Shown: piece by piece, positions 1 through 12,228 of the stretch
Numbering within the stretch: the first letter of the stretch is position 1
Layout of the letters: every line of letters begins with the position of its first letter
Assembly (NCBI GenBank): GCA_035772735.1
Contig: JASDFA010000019.1
Span: 74,562,001 to 74,626,000 of the forward strand
Length of the DNA stretch: 64,000 nt
DNA from: Datura wrightii
Taxonomy: Eukaryota > Streptophyta > Magnoliopsida > Solanales > Solanaceae
Reading direction: 5' to 3'
The notes under the pieces: model-generated
Seen by the model: the letters and a program-made list of their open reading frames with translations, nothing else
What the model was told of the DNA's origin: nothing
The model's database searches: none
Made by a program: the position numbers and the translations under genes

Positions 1-1
1 T

Positions 2-907
2 ATCAGAGAAATAGTTAGGTTGCATGGAGTGCCGGTATCTATTATTTCAGATAGGGGAGCGCAGTTTACAGCTAGGTTCTGGCAGTCGTTTTAGAAAGGT
101 TTGGGGACGCAGATTAATTTGAGCACAGCATTCCACCCTCAGACAGACGGGCAGGCTGAACGTACGATTCAGACGCTCGAAGATATGCTACGAGCGTGTG
201 TGTTAGATTTTGGGGGTAGCTGGGATGAACATCTCTCGTTAATCGAATTTGCTTATAATAACAGCTACCATTCAGCTATTCAGATGGCGCCTTTCGAGGC
301 ATTGTACGGGCGAAAATGTAGATCGCCGGTGGGCTGGTTTGAAACAGGAGAATCAGCATTAGTTGGCCCAGACATCGTTCGGCAGTCCGAGGAAAAGATA
401 AAGCTTGTCCGAGAACGTTTACTGACCGCGCAGAGCCGCCAGAAGTCTTATGCAGATAGGCGGCGTAGAAATCTAGAATTTTCGGTAGACGACTGGGTAT
501 ATCTGAAAGTGTCCCCGATGAAAGGGGTAATGAGGTTTGGCAAGAAAGGCAAGCTTAGCCCAAGATTCATTGAGCCGTATCAGATTCGGCGAAGAATAGG
601 CTGCGTGGCATACGAGTTAAACTTGCCTCCAGAGTTAGCGTCGGTTCATCCAGTATTCCATGTTTCTATGCTAAGGAAGTTCGTAGGGGACCCTTCTACA
701 GTAGTTCCAGTTCAGGATGTTAAGATCACAGAAGAATTAGCCTATGAAGAGGTTCCCGTAGTCATCCTAGACAGACAGATTCGCAGGCTGAGAACTAAAG
801 ATGTTGCATCTGTCAAAGTATTGTGGCGTAACAGAAATCGGGAGGAAATGACGTGGGAGGCTGAAGAAGATATGAAAATCAGATACCCTCACCTATTTCA
901 GGCCTAG
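2..907 (+). pseudogene. Integrase C-terminal half plus chromodomain of element J pol
   Basis: The reading frame is open from the window edge except for one TAG at 92-94, where related copies in this window have Gln or a similar residue. Visible parts in order: the second catalytic Asp in ISDRGAQF (about 41-67), the third catalytic Glu in TDGQAERTIQ, the GPY/F-like stretch around KLSPRFIEPYQIRRRIG (about 545-600), and a chromodomain with ILDRQIRRLR and VLWRNRNREEMTWEAEED near the end (about 730-900). In chromoviruses this protein inserts cDNA, and the chromodomain is thought to steer it to marked chromatin. The long clean frame (268 codons after the stop) suggests a fairly young copy. The start is outside the window; the Met at 101 is not a real start. 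Confidence 0.88.
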
Positions 908-1163
908 TAAAATGACAAGTATGTCCGTATCATTATTTATACAGTACCTTATGGTTGTACGTTGTAAATGATAAAGAAAGAAGTGATATTTAGTTGTCCA
1001 GTGAATCTTAGAATATTGTGTGCAGTGCCTGTGTTGGACTTTTCTGCATTTCAGGTTTTTGCGATAGTCTATATTACAGGGGAAACTCTGCCAAAATTTT
1101 TCTAGAAAAGTAAAGTAAGCAAGTCCTCCAGATAACAGTATACATTCGATGACGAATGTTCCT

Positions 1164-1176
1164 AAGGGGGGGAGAA
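1164..1176 (+). promoter_or_regulatory. Polypurine tract of element J
   Basis: AAGGGGGGGAGAA lies directly before the LTR start TGTTATAACCC. This is the position and composition expected of the RNase H-resistant primer for plus-strand DNA synthesis. The 257 bases between the pol stop (905-907) and this tract hold no further ORF that I can support. Confidence 0.85.
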
Positions 1177-1296
1177 TGTTATAACCCGTAGAATTCCCGG
1201 CACTTAGATGACCTATTCGCACGTTGGTTAAGCATATTTGAAGGCCATACGTGCTAGGGAAAGGCCCGGGAAAAAGATCGGATGAGAAACCCGTCG

Positions 1297-1413
1297 AACC
1301 ATCGCGGGAGGAGCCGAGGAAGAGCCCCTCCGCGATGGCAGCGTGTCACGGAGGTGAGGCCTCCGCGATGGCTCCGTGACACGTTGCCCAAGTCCAGGCC
1401 CAAGTATATAAAG
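1297..1413 (+). promoter_or_regulatory. U3 GC-rich word block and TATA box of the J LTR
   Basis: Between about 1297 and 1390 the sequence repeats, in varied form, words such as CTCCGCGATGGC and GTGTCACGGAGG with their complements, giving potential stem-loops. A clear TATATAAAG follows at 1405-1413, so this is probably the LTR promoter. The same words occur in LTRs of elements A and E and in S2, which belong to a different Ty3/gypsy lineage. Confidence 0.65.
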
Positions 1414-2570
1414 CCCCCACTTCGGTTGGAAATCATTTAACACTTATAAAACTTCCAGGAAACGCAGTGAACAGAGGGAAAACGAAGGAACATTATAAAT
1501 TATTGTCCGATTACGCTGCCAAATGCTGCCCAAACTCAAATTAATCCTAGATACCAAGGTATTTAGCAGCAGAGAGCATTTCTACGGAATTAGTTTCGCG
1601 AAATACGGCCGACGAATCGGCGAGCCACCGAACTGAAGTAAGTAGAATTGCTCTAAATTAATGTCTATGTGTTCCTAGCTGAGAAGTGAATATTTCTCCC
1701 TTCTGGGCTGCTGGAAAATAGCGAGTTTTTGACCGTCTTTTGATAAGCCTAAGTTTAGGCTATAAACTATATCGAAAGTGACATTGCCTTTTGAAATAAA
1801 GTTGTATTTAGTATTGATTGACGTATTTATGAATGCAGTTGGGAGAAAATAGTTGAAGTACCGGCCGAGCCTCGTCCGACGGACGAATAATTCAAAGATA
1901 AGGTATGTAAAGTTAGTTTCCTCGGCAAGTTAAGAAATATTGAGACAGTATGGTAATTTACAGACCAGTAGAATGTTCAGAAGTCGATTATTGTGTTATT
2001 ATGAATATTGGTGCAATACGAGAAGTTTTGGGTTGTAATGTGTACGATATCTATCCGTATGATAGGGATTCGGACGTAAGTGATTAAGATTGCCCAGTAT
2101 ATTCAGTATATGATGTAATATGCCATGTTAAGATATTGTTGTGTTTAGCTGTAGCCTCGTGAAGTAGTACAGTATCCATAAAGCATTCCAGACATAGAAT
2201 AGTAACTAAATAAAGTTTAGAAAGCATGTTAGAAATAGGAAATCATGTTAATACAGAAACTCAGTAAACAGTGTAGCTTCCAGCAGAAACACCTTCTGGT
2301 ATAACCTTTGCCCCAGTACAGTTTGACAGGAGGCTATATTCATATTTATACTTACCTGTCTCAGCATGTATCAGACACTTATAGATTGCTATTATTAGCT
2401 CAGTATGTGATTTATATGATACCTTACACCTGTTAGCCTTAGCTTATGAGATACACAGACAAAATGACTAGTTGAGACCGTTGTATTGATTGGGGTTGGA
2501 TTACCTAGCATCCCTGACCGCCCAGGGTTAATAGCTGTATCGACTCGTCTGCCAGAGGATGAGGATACGT

Positions 2571-2854
2571 CACTCTATAGAGTGATATGCCGTCCCGCAA
2601 GGGGACGAAGATGGGATGCCAGTTTCCCCATATTGTGCCTTGGTCGGCCGTTATACACCCCCGTCGAGCGGGTACGCCCGGGGTGTTGATTTAGAGTCCT
2701 TCGGACTCAGGTACAGTTATAGTCAGGGGCTCAACGAGCCCAAGTGCATACCCAGGGACTGGCAGGATGCTTACAGCCACTATAGGAGATGGGATGACCG
2801 GGGTAGGGGCATAGATTCTGTGTTGATTGTACCTCCCGGCTTATGGGGGCCGGG
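2571..2854 (+). other. Cluster of short perfect hairpins in the J LTR
   Basis: Four compact inverted repeats sit within 284 bases: CACTCTATAGAGTG (2571-2584), CGTCCC/GGGACG around GCAAG (2591-2607), GAGTCC/GGACTC around TTC (2694-2708), and CCCGGC/GCCGGG (2835-2854). If the region is transcribed they would fold into RNA stem-loops. Function is unknown. Confidence 0.6.
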
Positions 2855-3755
2855 TAAGGTTTGTGTGTGCTATGTTATGATATGTATGTTATGCTATGTT
2901 ATATTAGACATGAGTAGGTTAGTAGTAGAATGATACGTCTCCAGATATGACACCTACTCCTCCCGGTATGATTGAGAACAGGTACGACTTATATCATCAG
3001 ACAGATAATTTAGTCCTTTCTGTTTCAGTTCGTCAGCTATGTTATTGATTTCAGATATCTTTTTCAGTCATTGCTTTACATACTCAGTACCAGCGGTACT
3101 GACGCCCGGTGGGGCGCTGCATTACTTGCCTGCAGGTACTCATAGATGAGCAGGCGATTCTACGTGACTCCCGGTCAGCGGTTGAGTATTCAGCTCTAGT
3201 CATTCGGAGGCTGAATTTCAGAGGTGTAGTTCAGTTTCTTTTGTTGTATATTATGGGTAGGTCGGGGCCCTGTCCCGATCAGTTCTATTACTATTCCTAG
3301 AGGCTTGCAGTCTGTATATATCCCCTGTGGTCAGATGAGCCGGTCGTGTGAGGCCGTGTAGTTGTATAGTTGCCTTTACTCTTTCTTCCTTTTGTAATGG
3401 CCGTGTGGGGCCATAGTTGCCAGTAGTGGTGACCTTGCCGGTCACGTAGCTTCTTAGTATGCTATGTTTGAGTTATAGATAACCAGACAGCATGGTGGCC
3501 TTGTCGGCCCGCATAGGTTTCCCTGAATTACTATGTTTCTGGTCAGCTGCTAGTGCAGGTACAGGAGGCTATAGGCCAATGGGCCGGGGGCTGTATTTAC
3601 AGCCGTCATATAGCCCTTTGTTTCCAGAAATGTGAGTTAGAGCCAGCCAGGCGCCAGATGCGCCCAGGCTTAACAGTCCAGCAGGTTAGGTCCTAGTAGG
3701 GCACCAGGTGCCAGTCATACCCCCCAAGGCGGGGTGTGACAATATGTATGTAGCA

Positions 3756-5113
3756 TGTTGTTGCGTCCAAACGCATGCACAAGCGCACTCGGTTATACAA
3801 GCAATATAGAATTTTAAGTTAAGATATCGTACCAATATAGATTTGTCGATTAAGTATTTACTAAATTAAGCTAATGCTAATTATGTATTCAAGCAATAAA
3901 ACCTAAAGATATATTTATGAATTACTAAACTAAAAATAAAAGAATAACTAATGAATAATTAACCAGAGAAAGAGTAGATTTTTACGTAATTAATAAGATG
4001 AATCGATCTAGGGCTATGAATTCTCTAGCAATCATGTTGAGTAATCACTTGAACTGACTTTGATTTTCTATCGACTTATTAGTTGCAGGTTAATATTACT
4101 TTGTTGACCATCTTGCTGATAACTCTAAGACTACCTGAGTACACTTAACGCCTATATTTCTATGGCCATCAGATAATAATGAAGTTTATATATATTATTT
4201 CTATATCAAATGAGTAATATTGAAGGGTATATATTTATCTTCATTAGCGAAATGATTTCTTTTCCCTATAAGCTTCACGAACAAGCTCTACTTATTCTTG
4301 TTATACTCACAATTTGCTCTTTTGATCCAATTAACGAGCCAAAAATAGTATTTGAATGGTGATCAAGTAGTTAAATCATTAAGATCAAGAAAAAACAAAT
4401 AATCACACGAGTATGTAGCATGACGATAACTATTTTAACAAGTCAATTCAGGTTTATACAATAATAATCATGCAACTATCATAATTCTAGAACGAAAAGT
4501 TTAGTTCACATAGATATGTAGAAATCACAATAAATCATTCAAAGAAAAACGTAAAACAAATAATATAGAGAAGAAAAGACAAAATCAAAATTCTCCGGCT
4601 TCCACAACTGCTCCTAGCTCTCCATAGGTCAAAAGTTGTGTTAAAACCGTACTTAGAGTGTATTCATAGAGTTTGAAAAAAACTGACTTTTAAAAATATT
4701 AAATTTAAGCCAGACTAGGGCAAAAATCCCGACGTGTTTGCACCACCTTATCGCAAGGAGTGGCGCAAAAAGGAAAATTGAGTTTAGAGACACATGTACT
4801 TCTTTGGCTACCTTCATCGCAACAATTGCAACTTTTTTGTGAATTTCCCTTCGATGTCAATGTGTGTTGCTCCTGCATGTTACTTGCTTTTTCTTTACAT
4901 TCTGTATTTTGAGTCCTTTTAAGTACATATTGTTATTTTATTCAATTTCTTCTGTTGAATTATCTGCTTAATTTTCTTCTATAACTTTTCACTCTTTATT
5001 TATTTTTATTTTAAATTTTTTTAATTTATAATATTTTATTCCAACAAGACTACAACAACACTAAAATCTGAGGCAAATAATGGCTAAAATATGCGTATTT
5101 TGACCTCTCATCA
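3756..5113 (-). repeat. LTR of Athila-like element F, minus strand
   Basis: Read on the minus strand it starts TGATGAGAGGTC (at 5113) and ends near GGACGCAACAACA (at 3756). Its U5 end has the layout '...TTGTAT...GAGTGCGCTTGTGC' shared with the LTRs of E and S2. It is about 1.36 kb. A short GC-rich patch at about 4725-4775 resembles a reduced word block. The 14 bases between the J LTR end and this LTR are unassigned. The exact low-coordinate end is uncertain by a few bases. Confidence 0.6.
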
Positions 5114-5870
5114 ACAGTTCAACACTCACAGTTAGACTCTTGGTCGTCCTTGAGCAAGCTTTAAAGCTCAGATGAATAAATCAAGCCTAGGAACTCCACC
5201 ATTTTGGATACAAACAATTAGATTATGTATAAATTCAAAACATCAAGTACACTTCACGATCATCACGAAAGACATGCAAGAAAATAATAAATTTCTAACC
5301 TCCTAATCTCAGAGGTGGACTCTAACTCATCAAATTTAAGCTCACTTACCTACTTTGTCAAATAAAGCTAATAACATCATCTATCTATAATGAAATAAGT
5401 TTCTTCACAAGAATAAATAGTCAATACACTCAAATCAAAGATTAAATGTAAATTAAGGGGCTTAGCATCAAAGAACAACTCTCGCACTCACAACAAAATC
5501 CACATGTATGCAAAATGGACCATAGCCTTGCCCATTATATGCTTCTCCACTAATTAAGTGTGCTCCGATATAATCAAACATAACTTAATGGATTGTAATG
5601 TCGACTAGGGGATGGGAAGGAAAACTACATAATATTGACTTGCTCTTCCGTAAGCACTTTGCAATTTTACACTTCGTCGCCTATTATTTTCTTCTCTTTA
5701 TTTTTTTCAGCCATCTCTTCATCAATTATTTCACTAGTTTTCTCATTATATCAAGAACATTTCAATCATATATATATATATTCAAGCATTTTTGTTCTCT
5801 TTTTATGTCATATTCCTTCCAAAAGGGCCTTTTCATCAGAAGTAGTCATTATTGGTCACTATTTATACTT
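5114..5870 (-). other. 3' internal (pre-polypurine) remnant of element F
   Basis: This stretch lies upstream of the F LTR on the minus strand. It resembles in order and wording the equivalent regions of E (7736-9130) and I (54096-55440), including a motif near 5140 like 'GTCGTCCTTGAGCAAG' and a GGGATGGGAAGG motif at about 5608. No coding domain is recognisable; the short ORFs here are low-complexity. The upper boundary towards relic K is not sharp. Confidence 0.45.
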
Positions 5871-6090
5871 GATGATGCAAATTGAGTTACCTCAAGAACA
5901 AGCATTCAAATTCGACCAAAGGAGTTCGAGGACGTCCAAGAAAGTCGCTATATTGGAAGCTTAGAAGGTGCTTGGAATGATGGCTTGAAGCTTGGGAACA
6001 TGCTAAAATGGAAGTACAAGGCTCCAATTGGAAGACAACTTGAGAAGAAAGAAATGGGCTATGTATGCAAAGAGGCTATTCTTAAAACAT
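5871..6090. other. Unclassified repeat relic (K, left part)
   Basis: These bases are neither Athila 3' internal sequence nor part of element E. They probably join with 13917-14760 once E is removed, because E sits between them. I recognise no domain. It could be the start of an old LTR. Confidence 0.3.
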
Positions 6091-7735
6091 AACTCGCAAG
6101 CGTACGCGGTCGTACAAGTAATACAGTGGCCCTTTTTAAGAGCAGGATGCCAAACCCATAGGGACTGGACCAATTCAACGAATTATCAAGTTCAAGTGTT
6201 AAAGTAACTTCACAAGTGTTGATTATAGAATTTTTTGGTAAATTCTAATTAAGTCTAGGGGTGATCACAAAATACTCGAGAAGCAATATATGAAGCAACT
6301 AGAGTTAAGGCTTAATAATCATACAGTCTACAGTTCACAATGGTTCGAGTATGAAAACTTCAGTTGTCGTCTCACATAATTAAATTGCTATGTTCATGGT
6401 ATTTCGAGCCTCTAAACACGACAAACTAGTCTCACACCTACATCGTTGAGAGGGGATGTGCCGTCCTAATTCGTGAGAAATTTATATACATGGATGTAGT
6501 TTATGAAATTTGTGCCTTCATTATGGAATTTCGTACCTCTAAACATTTACCCGGATTTAGCTTCACAACTACTTCTACGAGTGGTGATATGATAATTCTA
6601 AGTCGGTGTCTAGCTCATCCCGTTTTAATAACCAAGCATGGAAATTAGGTATAATTTCTATCCTAATCGCGAATCCTATCGTAAAAATAAGAACTTGCTC
6701 CCTCCATTCTCATGTTCTAGCCTAGGGTTAGTCTTTTGAGCTTTTACCTAAGCTTAACGAGTTTGTTTTCATGGTTATCAAGCATAAAAACATCAATAAT
6801 TAAGAATGCAAGACAAAACAACAACTAAAACTCAAACCAATGAAGAATTCATACATTTACAATCATATTACGTAGCCTCAACCCTAGAGGAAGGGTTTTA
6901 GACACTCATGTTCGTAAAATTACTCAAAAACATAATTCAAGCAACGTACTTACAAGAATAATTAAAAGAGAAGGCAAAACAATGAACCCTAGGTAAAGTT
7001 CTTCACTTCTCCCTTCGCTCCTTTACGATTTCCCAAAGATATTTCGTGATAAATAATTCTAGGAGCTAAGTATCCTATTTATACTAAGTGGGAAAATACA
7101 ATGTTTGGCCGTGCATGAAACTGCTCCGTGGCACGCTGCCCATCGTGGTAGTTTTTCTTCGTGACACGGAGCAGTCGCGCAGGTGCACTGGACGGGTGAC
7201 CTTGGCAAGGCATGGGCGAGAGCATAGGGCATGGCACGAAGGCCATCGTGCCTCTCGCATGCCATGGCATGGACTGGACGCGCTGCACCACTGAAATCTC
7301 GCCAGTTGAAATCCCCTTGTGCGCGCGTGGCATGGGGTGTGACACGCCTGTTGGCGTGGAGCTCGCACGCCGTGGAACGTCACTGTCGCGCAGGCACTCT
7401 GTCTGGCACTCCTCTCGCGCACTCCTGCCTGCGTGACACAGCGCCCGTCGCGACAGTCTCTTGCCATGGCACATTGCAGGGTGTGATCGAGGCACTTCCA
7501 CATTTTCTTCATTCTCTCTTCCGTGCACTTAATCCCGAAATTCTTTTAACTTCGTGCATCATCATATTAAGCTAATCCTTAGCATTTTTCACCTACAAAA
7601 CAAAGAGCTAATCACATTGATTAGTTTATGCATGAAATTATACAAAATCACATGAGAATGTAATTAATTAAATTGACAAACATGACTTAATTAAGATATA
7701 AATAGCACTTGGGCACATAATTATGCCCAAGATCA
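6091..7735 (-). repeat. 3' LTR of element E
   Basis: On the minus strand it starts TGATCTTGGGC at 7735, right after the polypurine tract, and matches 12270-13916 along its length. The final bases corresponding to 12253-12269 are not present, so the tip is truncated or rearranged. Confidence 0.85.
7076..7480 (-). promoter_or_regulatory. U3 word block and TATA box of the E 3' LTR
   Basis: TATAAATA occurs on the minus strand at 7076-7083. Just upstream (about 7107-7480) lies a GC-rich block built from variants of GTGACACGGAGC, GGCACGCTGCC and their complements, in contrast to the AT-rich surroundings. The overlapping ORFs on both strands here are by-products of the GC content and dyads. The equivalent in the 5' LTR is at 13257-13660. 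Confidence 0.6.
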
Positions 7736-7750
7736 CTACCCCACATTTAA
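7736..7750 (-). promoter_or_regulatory. Polypurine tract of element E
   Basis: The minus strand reads TTAAATGTGGGGTAG directly before the LTR start TGATCTTGGGC. Equivalent tracts precede the LTRs of A and I. Confidence 0.7.
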
Positions 7751-9590
7751 AGTCTTGTTCGTCCTTGAACAACTCTTTTACATCTCATGCACATGAAGAC
7801 TCAAACATAGCTAATTGAAGCAAGACAATTCAAGCTAAGTCTACAACAATTGTTTTAGATAGCAAGCTAAAAATAGAGCATGTAAGATTTAACCCTTAAA
7901 ATCAAATATAACTATGTAAAGACTTCCTAACCTAAAGAATGGACTCTCAACCTCAACAACCTCATGCCAATCAACCGATCAAGAAATTCGACATGAATCT
8001 TATCCTTCATCAAACATGTGCACTCACAACAAGAGAGTTACCCATTTTCACTCATATGTTTTCAAATTATAATATGCATGGGTATATGAATAAGAAATAC
8101 TCTCACTCTCAAAAAGAATTCACATGCGACATGTATTGACCCATAAGCTTGCTTTTAGTGTTTTACTCCACTAATTTAGGAATATTTGAAAGTAAAATCA
8201 AGTAGGACTTCGTGGGTTGAAATATAAGCTAAGGGGCGGGTAGGTACTATTATGGCCAGTAATAGTGACTATCTTCCCTAAACGCTTTTAAATACACAAC
8301 ACTTCCATTAGGAGTTTCTATCCTCCTACTTCACCTTTATACTTTTCAACTCCCATTTCCCTCTTTTGTTTCCCCATCTCATTAGGCACTCTCGAGCTGT
8401 TAGTAAGGAGTACTTAAGCAATTATTTTTCACTCTTTTCTTTTTCTTCACTCCTTACTCACTCTTATTCATTTTTACACAAGTGCACCTCCAGTCTTCTC
8501 TTCATCTCCCGCAATGACTATTTTTCTTCTTATTTCACTTCTCACTCCTTAACTTCTTTTTTGTATTTTCACATAAGTGCTTAGGAGTTTTGGATCAAAT
8601 TCAAGGATAATGAAAAGAAAGGTTAAGCTCATCTTGTGGCTAGCAAAGAATAGGCTAAACGCTCAATAGGGCTAAAGCAAGGGATAAAAATTAGGCTCAT
8701 TCAAAGAAATGCCTAAATCATCTCCTACAATTGACATCCCTCATTTCTCTTTTTATACACACCAGGCAAGTTCTAGACACTACACCATAGCATGGAATAT
8801 TCATAAACCTTACACACACAACACATGCTCAATTCAAGAAAAATTCAGCAGACTCTTAACTCAGCTAATCACAAGAATGCAAAATTTAGCTTTAAGCACA
8901 TCGAGTCACATTCAAGAGCCTAGGTGTCTCAAATAAAGTTATACAATTGCTCACATGCTTCAAAATTTACAACACTTGCATCTCACAACCATACATAGCA
9001 CATAACCAGAACATCGAGCCATCAATCAACTAAGGGTTCAAAAACAAAAACCTATTGACTAATTTTCCCTCAAGACGATCGTTATCCATCCATTGTCGGG
9101 AACAGTCCCTAAATATGACTAAAAACAGCTATGTATAGACAAATAAAAATTTTATTCAGCGGTTCGAAGTGCCCCCCATCGGAAAAGAACCGAAAAGAAA
9201 AACCAACGGTGGGTGAATCATGCTCAACTCAACTTTTTCATCCAACAATTTCTTACAAGGCACTAATTCCAGCAAAAATCATTAAGCACAAAATTTTGAA
9301 ATTTCCCTCACCCCACACTTGAATCGTGCTATGTCCCCAAAGTATCAACTAAGAGTAATACAAGGGTGAGAAATACTCCCTGAGGCCTCTAGGACTAGCT
9401 AACAACATATTTTTATTTACTTTTGTACAAGTGGGATATCGACCCCACACTCATTCTCCTCCATGATCCTTAGCTTCCTCTTCGAAGGGTACTCAGACTT
9501 TCCCTCAATCTGTGCTTAATTCACCACCCAAAACAACAACAAGATAACATAAACACAATCAGCACAAAGGAAAAATAAAATTGTATCTGT
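7751..9590 (-). other. 3' internal untranslated region of element E
   Basis: About 1.84 kb without a supportable ORF lies between the last coding sequence and the polypurine tract. It shares conserved blocks with the same region of A: the ACTATTA/TAATAGT palindrome at 8246-8266 and a stretch at about 9060-9100 matching A near 34100-34160. The small ORFs at 7939, 8366 and 8709 are AT-rich and have no recognisable domain. Confidence 0.6.
8246..8266 (-). other. Palindrome conserved with element A
   Basis: Arms ACTATTA and TAATAGT flank a TGGCCA centre. Element A has the corresponding arms ACTATT and AATAGT around CTGGCCAG at 34977-34997, also in the 3' internal region. It could be a cis signal or a protein-binding dyad; this is inference. 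Confidence 0.55.
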
Positions 9591-9596
9591 GGTGTC

Positions 9597-9614
9597 CTTG
9601 GGTTGCCTCCCAAG
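9597..9614 (-). other. Conserved hairpin with AGGCAA loop (element E copy)
   Basis: On the minus strand CTTGGG pairs perfectly with CCCAAG around the six-base loop AGGCAA. It lies just downstream of the coding region, as in elements A and G. Upstream flanking words (GTCGTGCCGTGACG, then AAATCAAGCGCTG) resemble those before the hairpins in A and G. Confidence 0.7.
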
Positions 9615-9769
9615 CAGCGCTTGATTTTACGTCACGGCACGACGTGGACTCTCCTTCTCAGGACATCCTCAAACTAGTGTTTCCTTCTGAGAACCATCTT
9701 CTTCTTTTTTTATTTTTCAAGGGAACAACCTCCACTCTGTCCCTCTCTTCTTCCAACTCCTTCTCTAGC

Positions 9770-12130
9770 TAAAGCCCTCCATCAGATGCGGGCTTAAAAG
9801 TGATCATCTCATGTGGCCATGGACCTATATCTGCCACCCCACACTTAGCCTCTGACAGCACACTGACCTTACAAAGGTCTCTGTAGTGTGTGGGTGGGTT
9901 AATCTCTTGGTAGAACTAGAAGAGTTCTTCTTCATCATCGACCCTCATTTTCAAGGTCCCTACTCTTACATTTATAATTGCTCCTCCAATGGCCAAGAAA
10001 GGCCGTCCCAAGATCAGGGGTACCTTATCATCAACTTTAAAATCAAGTATGATGAAGTCAGCGGGTATAATGAACTTACCCACTTTGTGAGAAGGTCTCG
10101 ATTATTCCATCCGGTGCCACTTGAGACTTGTCTGCCAACTACAACATCATTCGTGTTGGTCTCGGTTGACCCAACCCCAAGGTGTTAAACAAAGATAGGG
10201 GAATTAAATTAACTGCTTCCCCTAAATCACATAGAGCTATTATCACCTCTGCTTTACCAATTTGTATGGGGAGGGTAAAACTCCCTGGGTTTTTGAGCTT
10301 TTTCGATATCTTGCTCATTATCCTGTGGTTGCACTCTTCAAACAATGCCACTGTCTGAACATCTACCAATCTAACTTTGTTGGCCACCACATCTTTCAAG
10401 TACTTAGCGTACTTGGGCATTCCCTACAAAACATCAAGCAAAGGAAAATTTATGTGAAGTTCTTTGAAAATACCAAAGAACTTTTTAAGGCATTCCTCCT
10501 CCTTGCTCTTTTTGAGTCTTGGCGGGAATGGTGGTGGTGGCCTCTGTGCTGGCTGCAATGATGATTGTGCATTTTGTTGCATAACACTTTGATTATCTTC
10601 CTTTGCAGTGGATGGTCCCTTTTTAACTAACTCCGGCTGCACCTTATTTCTCTTCTCTTTCGGTGGTGCATCAGCCAATTGCCTACCACTCCTCAAACTA
10701 ATGGTGTTGACTTGTCAGGGGTTTGTATATGTGTCACTTGATAAAAATCCCTAAGGTCTAGTGTGCTGATTAGATGCTATTTGACCCATCTGCTTCTCTA
10801 GATTGCGGGTGGCCAACTGCTGATTTTTCAAATCTGATGCCATCCTCGCCTGATTCTCTGCTAGTTGGGTCTGTGTTGCCATAATCTTCTGCAACGTCAC
10901 CTCAATGTTGCTGCTCAACTGGCCACCATTCTGCCTGTTCTGCTACTGATACTGCTGCTGCTAAGGTTGCTAGTAGCTTTGACTTTGATTTCCACCTCAA
11001 GAAAATTTCAGGTGGCTCTACCAATTCTTGTTGTAACCGTTCCCAAAGTTCTAATTGTTTATCTGAACATTCCCAACAAAATTGACCGATTCCGAAATGG
11101 CCCCGCAAGATTCTGCATTGTGCCCATTATTACCGTATATCTCACACCAACTAGGAGCCTGCTGAACTGCATTCACCTGTCCCTGCTGTTGGTTCATACT
11201 CAGTTTGTTGAACTGAGTCATCATCTGATGCTGAAATGATGCTAGCTGTGCTGCTAAGGCATTTACACCAACCACCTTTATTAGCCCTGCTGTTCTCTTT
11301 CCTGCCCCTCCTGATGACTCGCTGTGCCACTCTTGATTTCCCTGAGCAATCCTATTCAACAAAGTGTACAACTCATCATAGGTCTTCTCTAATGCTTGCC
11401 CACCCAATGCAGAGTCTAGTAAAATTTTGGTGTGTGGGTCTAGACTTTCCACAAAGGTATGGGCTAGCACTTCATTGGACTGCTGGTGATGGGGGCAGTC
11501 TCTCAATAGTGAATTGAACCTCTCCCAAGCCAAATAAAGGTTTTCCTCTGGCCTCTCTACTTAACGCTTAAAATTTCACTTCTGAGTATGGAAGTCTTGC
11601 CTGAAGGAAAGAATCTGATGAGGAACTTCTTTGCTAAATCGTTCCAAGAAGTTATGGAATTTGGTGGCTCAGCTTTCAACTACCTGTTTGCCTCTCCCAA
11701 TAATGAAAATGGGAAGAGTGTGAGTCGGACATAATCAGTTGACACTCCGGTGGGGACAAAGGTGTCACTCATCTCCAAGAAGTTCTATAAGTGCTGCTGT
11801 GGGTCCTCATGAGTCATCCCAGTGAACTGGCCACTAGAATGTAACAGCTGCACCATATTCTATTTCAATTAAAGTTCCCTCCAGGCTCTGGTTTGCGGAT
11901 ACTAGAGGTCACAGTTGTTGCTAATGGGATTGCCACTTCACGAACTAGTCGGGCTGCCATAGTTTCGTGTAACAAATCTGCTTGCCCTACTAGTGGGTGT
12001 TGTTGTAATTGCTCCTGAAGTCTCTTTAGCTTTCACTCTAGAGCTTCCCTCCTTAGTAAATGCAATTGTCGTTCAGGTTCCAACAACGGTTCCACCAGCT
12101 CTCTATTCCTTGCCAGCTCTACAAGGACAA
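9770..12130 (-). pseudogene. gag-protease region of element E
   Basis: On the minus strand, from high to low coordinate: an Athila-type capsid core with LFPFSLLGEA and FLIRFFPSGK (about 11600-11830), the conserved stretch CPHHQQSNEVLAHTFVESL (about 11450-11510), a zinc knuckle at about 11110-11150 whose second Cys is Tyr (CEIYGNNGHNAESC), a linker with PPPFPPRLKKSKEEECLKKF, then an aspartic protease with CDLGEAVNLIPLS (about 10200-10240) and its C-terminal part PLILGRPFLAIGGAIINVRV near 9950-10020. Several stops and frame changes break it. After the protease the frame runs into a basic/acidic linker and the 3' untranslated region; no RT follows. In full elements gag builds the particle and protease cuts the polyprotein. 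Here partner enzymes would have to come from another element. Confidence 0.8.
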
Positions 12131-12228
12131 CCTGTCACCTGCAATATAGCAGACTAAGACCAAGTTTCTCAACACTTAAGGAAATTAAAAATCACACAAA
12201 AACAGAAAAATTCACTAAACTTCGCCAG

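Larger units (their letters stand above)
1..3741 (+). mobile_element. Element J: 3' part of a Tekay/Del-type chromovirus (Ty3/gypsy), cut by the window edge
   Basis: The segment reads integrase core, GPY/F-like domain and chromodomain, then a short untranslated stretch, a G-rich polypurine tract and a 2,565-bp LTR opening TGTTATAACCC and closing TGTGACA. That order is the 3' end of a chromovirus in plus orientation; the 5' LTR, gag and the rest of pol lie before the window. The base pairs after the LTR (3742-3746, ATATG) would be one copy of the target duplication, but the other copy is not visible. The lineage call rests on the chromodomain type and the long LTR. Confidence 0.85.
1177..3741 (+). 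repeat. 3' LTR of element J (2,565 bp)
   Basis: It begins TGTTATAACCC directly after the polypurine tract and ends TGTGACA, so it has canonical TG...CA ends. It holds a GC-rich word block, a TATA box at 1405-1413 and a series of short perfect hairpins at 2571-2854. Its length is close to the reconstructed LTR of element H (about 2.56 kb). The small ORFs inside it overlap dyad repeats and look fortuitous. Confidence 0.85.

Noticed and set aside
2486..2933. Two overlapping plus-strand ORFs in the J LTR
   Set aside because: They lie in the hairpin-rich part of an LTR and have no recognisable protein features.
6075..6091. Clean end and target duplication for element E
   Set aside because: The last ~17 bases expected from the 5' LTR are absent, and the 5 bases beyond the other LTR (ATAAG) are not repeated here.
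7059..7575. Overlapping ORFs of up to 149 codons on both strands
   Set aside because: They coincide exactly with the GC-rich dyad block of the E LTR. Six-frame openness comes from low AT content and the products show no domain. The same holds for 13260-13734, 24585-24945, 31440-31929 and 35777-36164.
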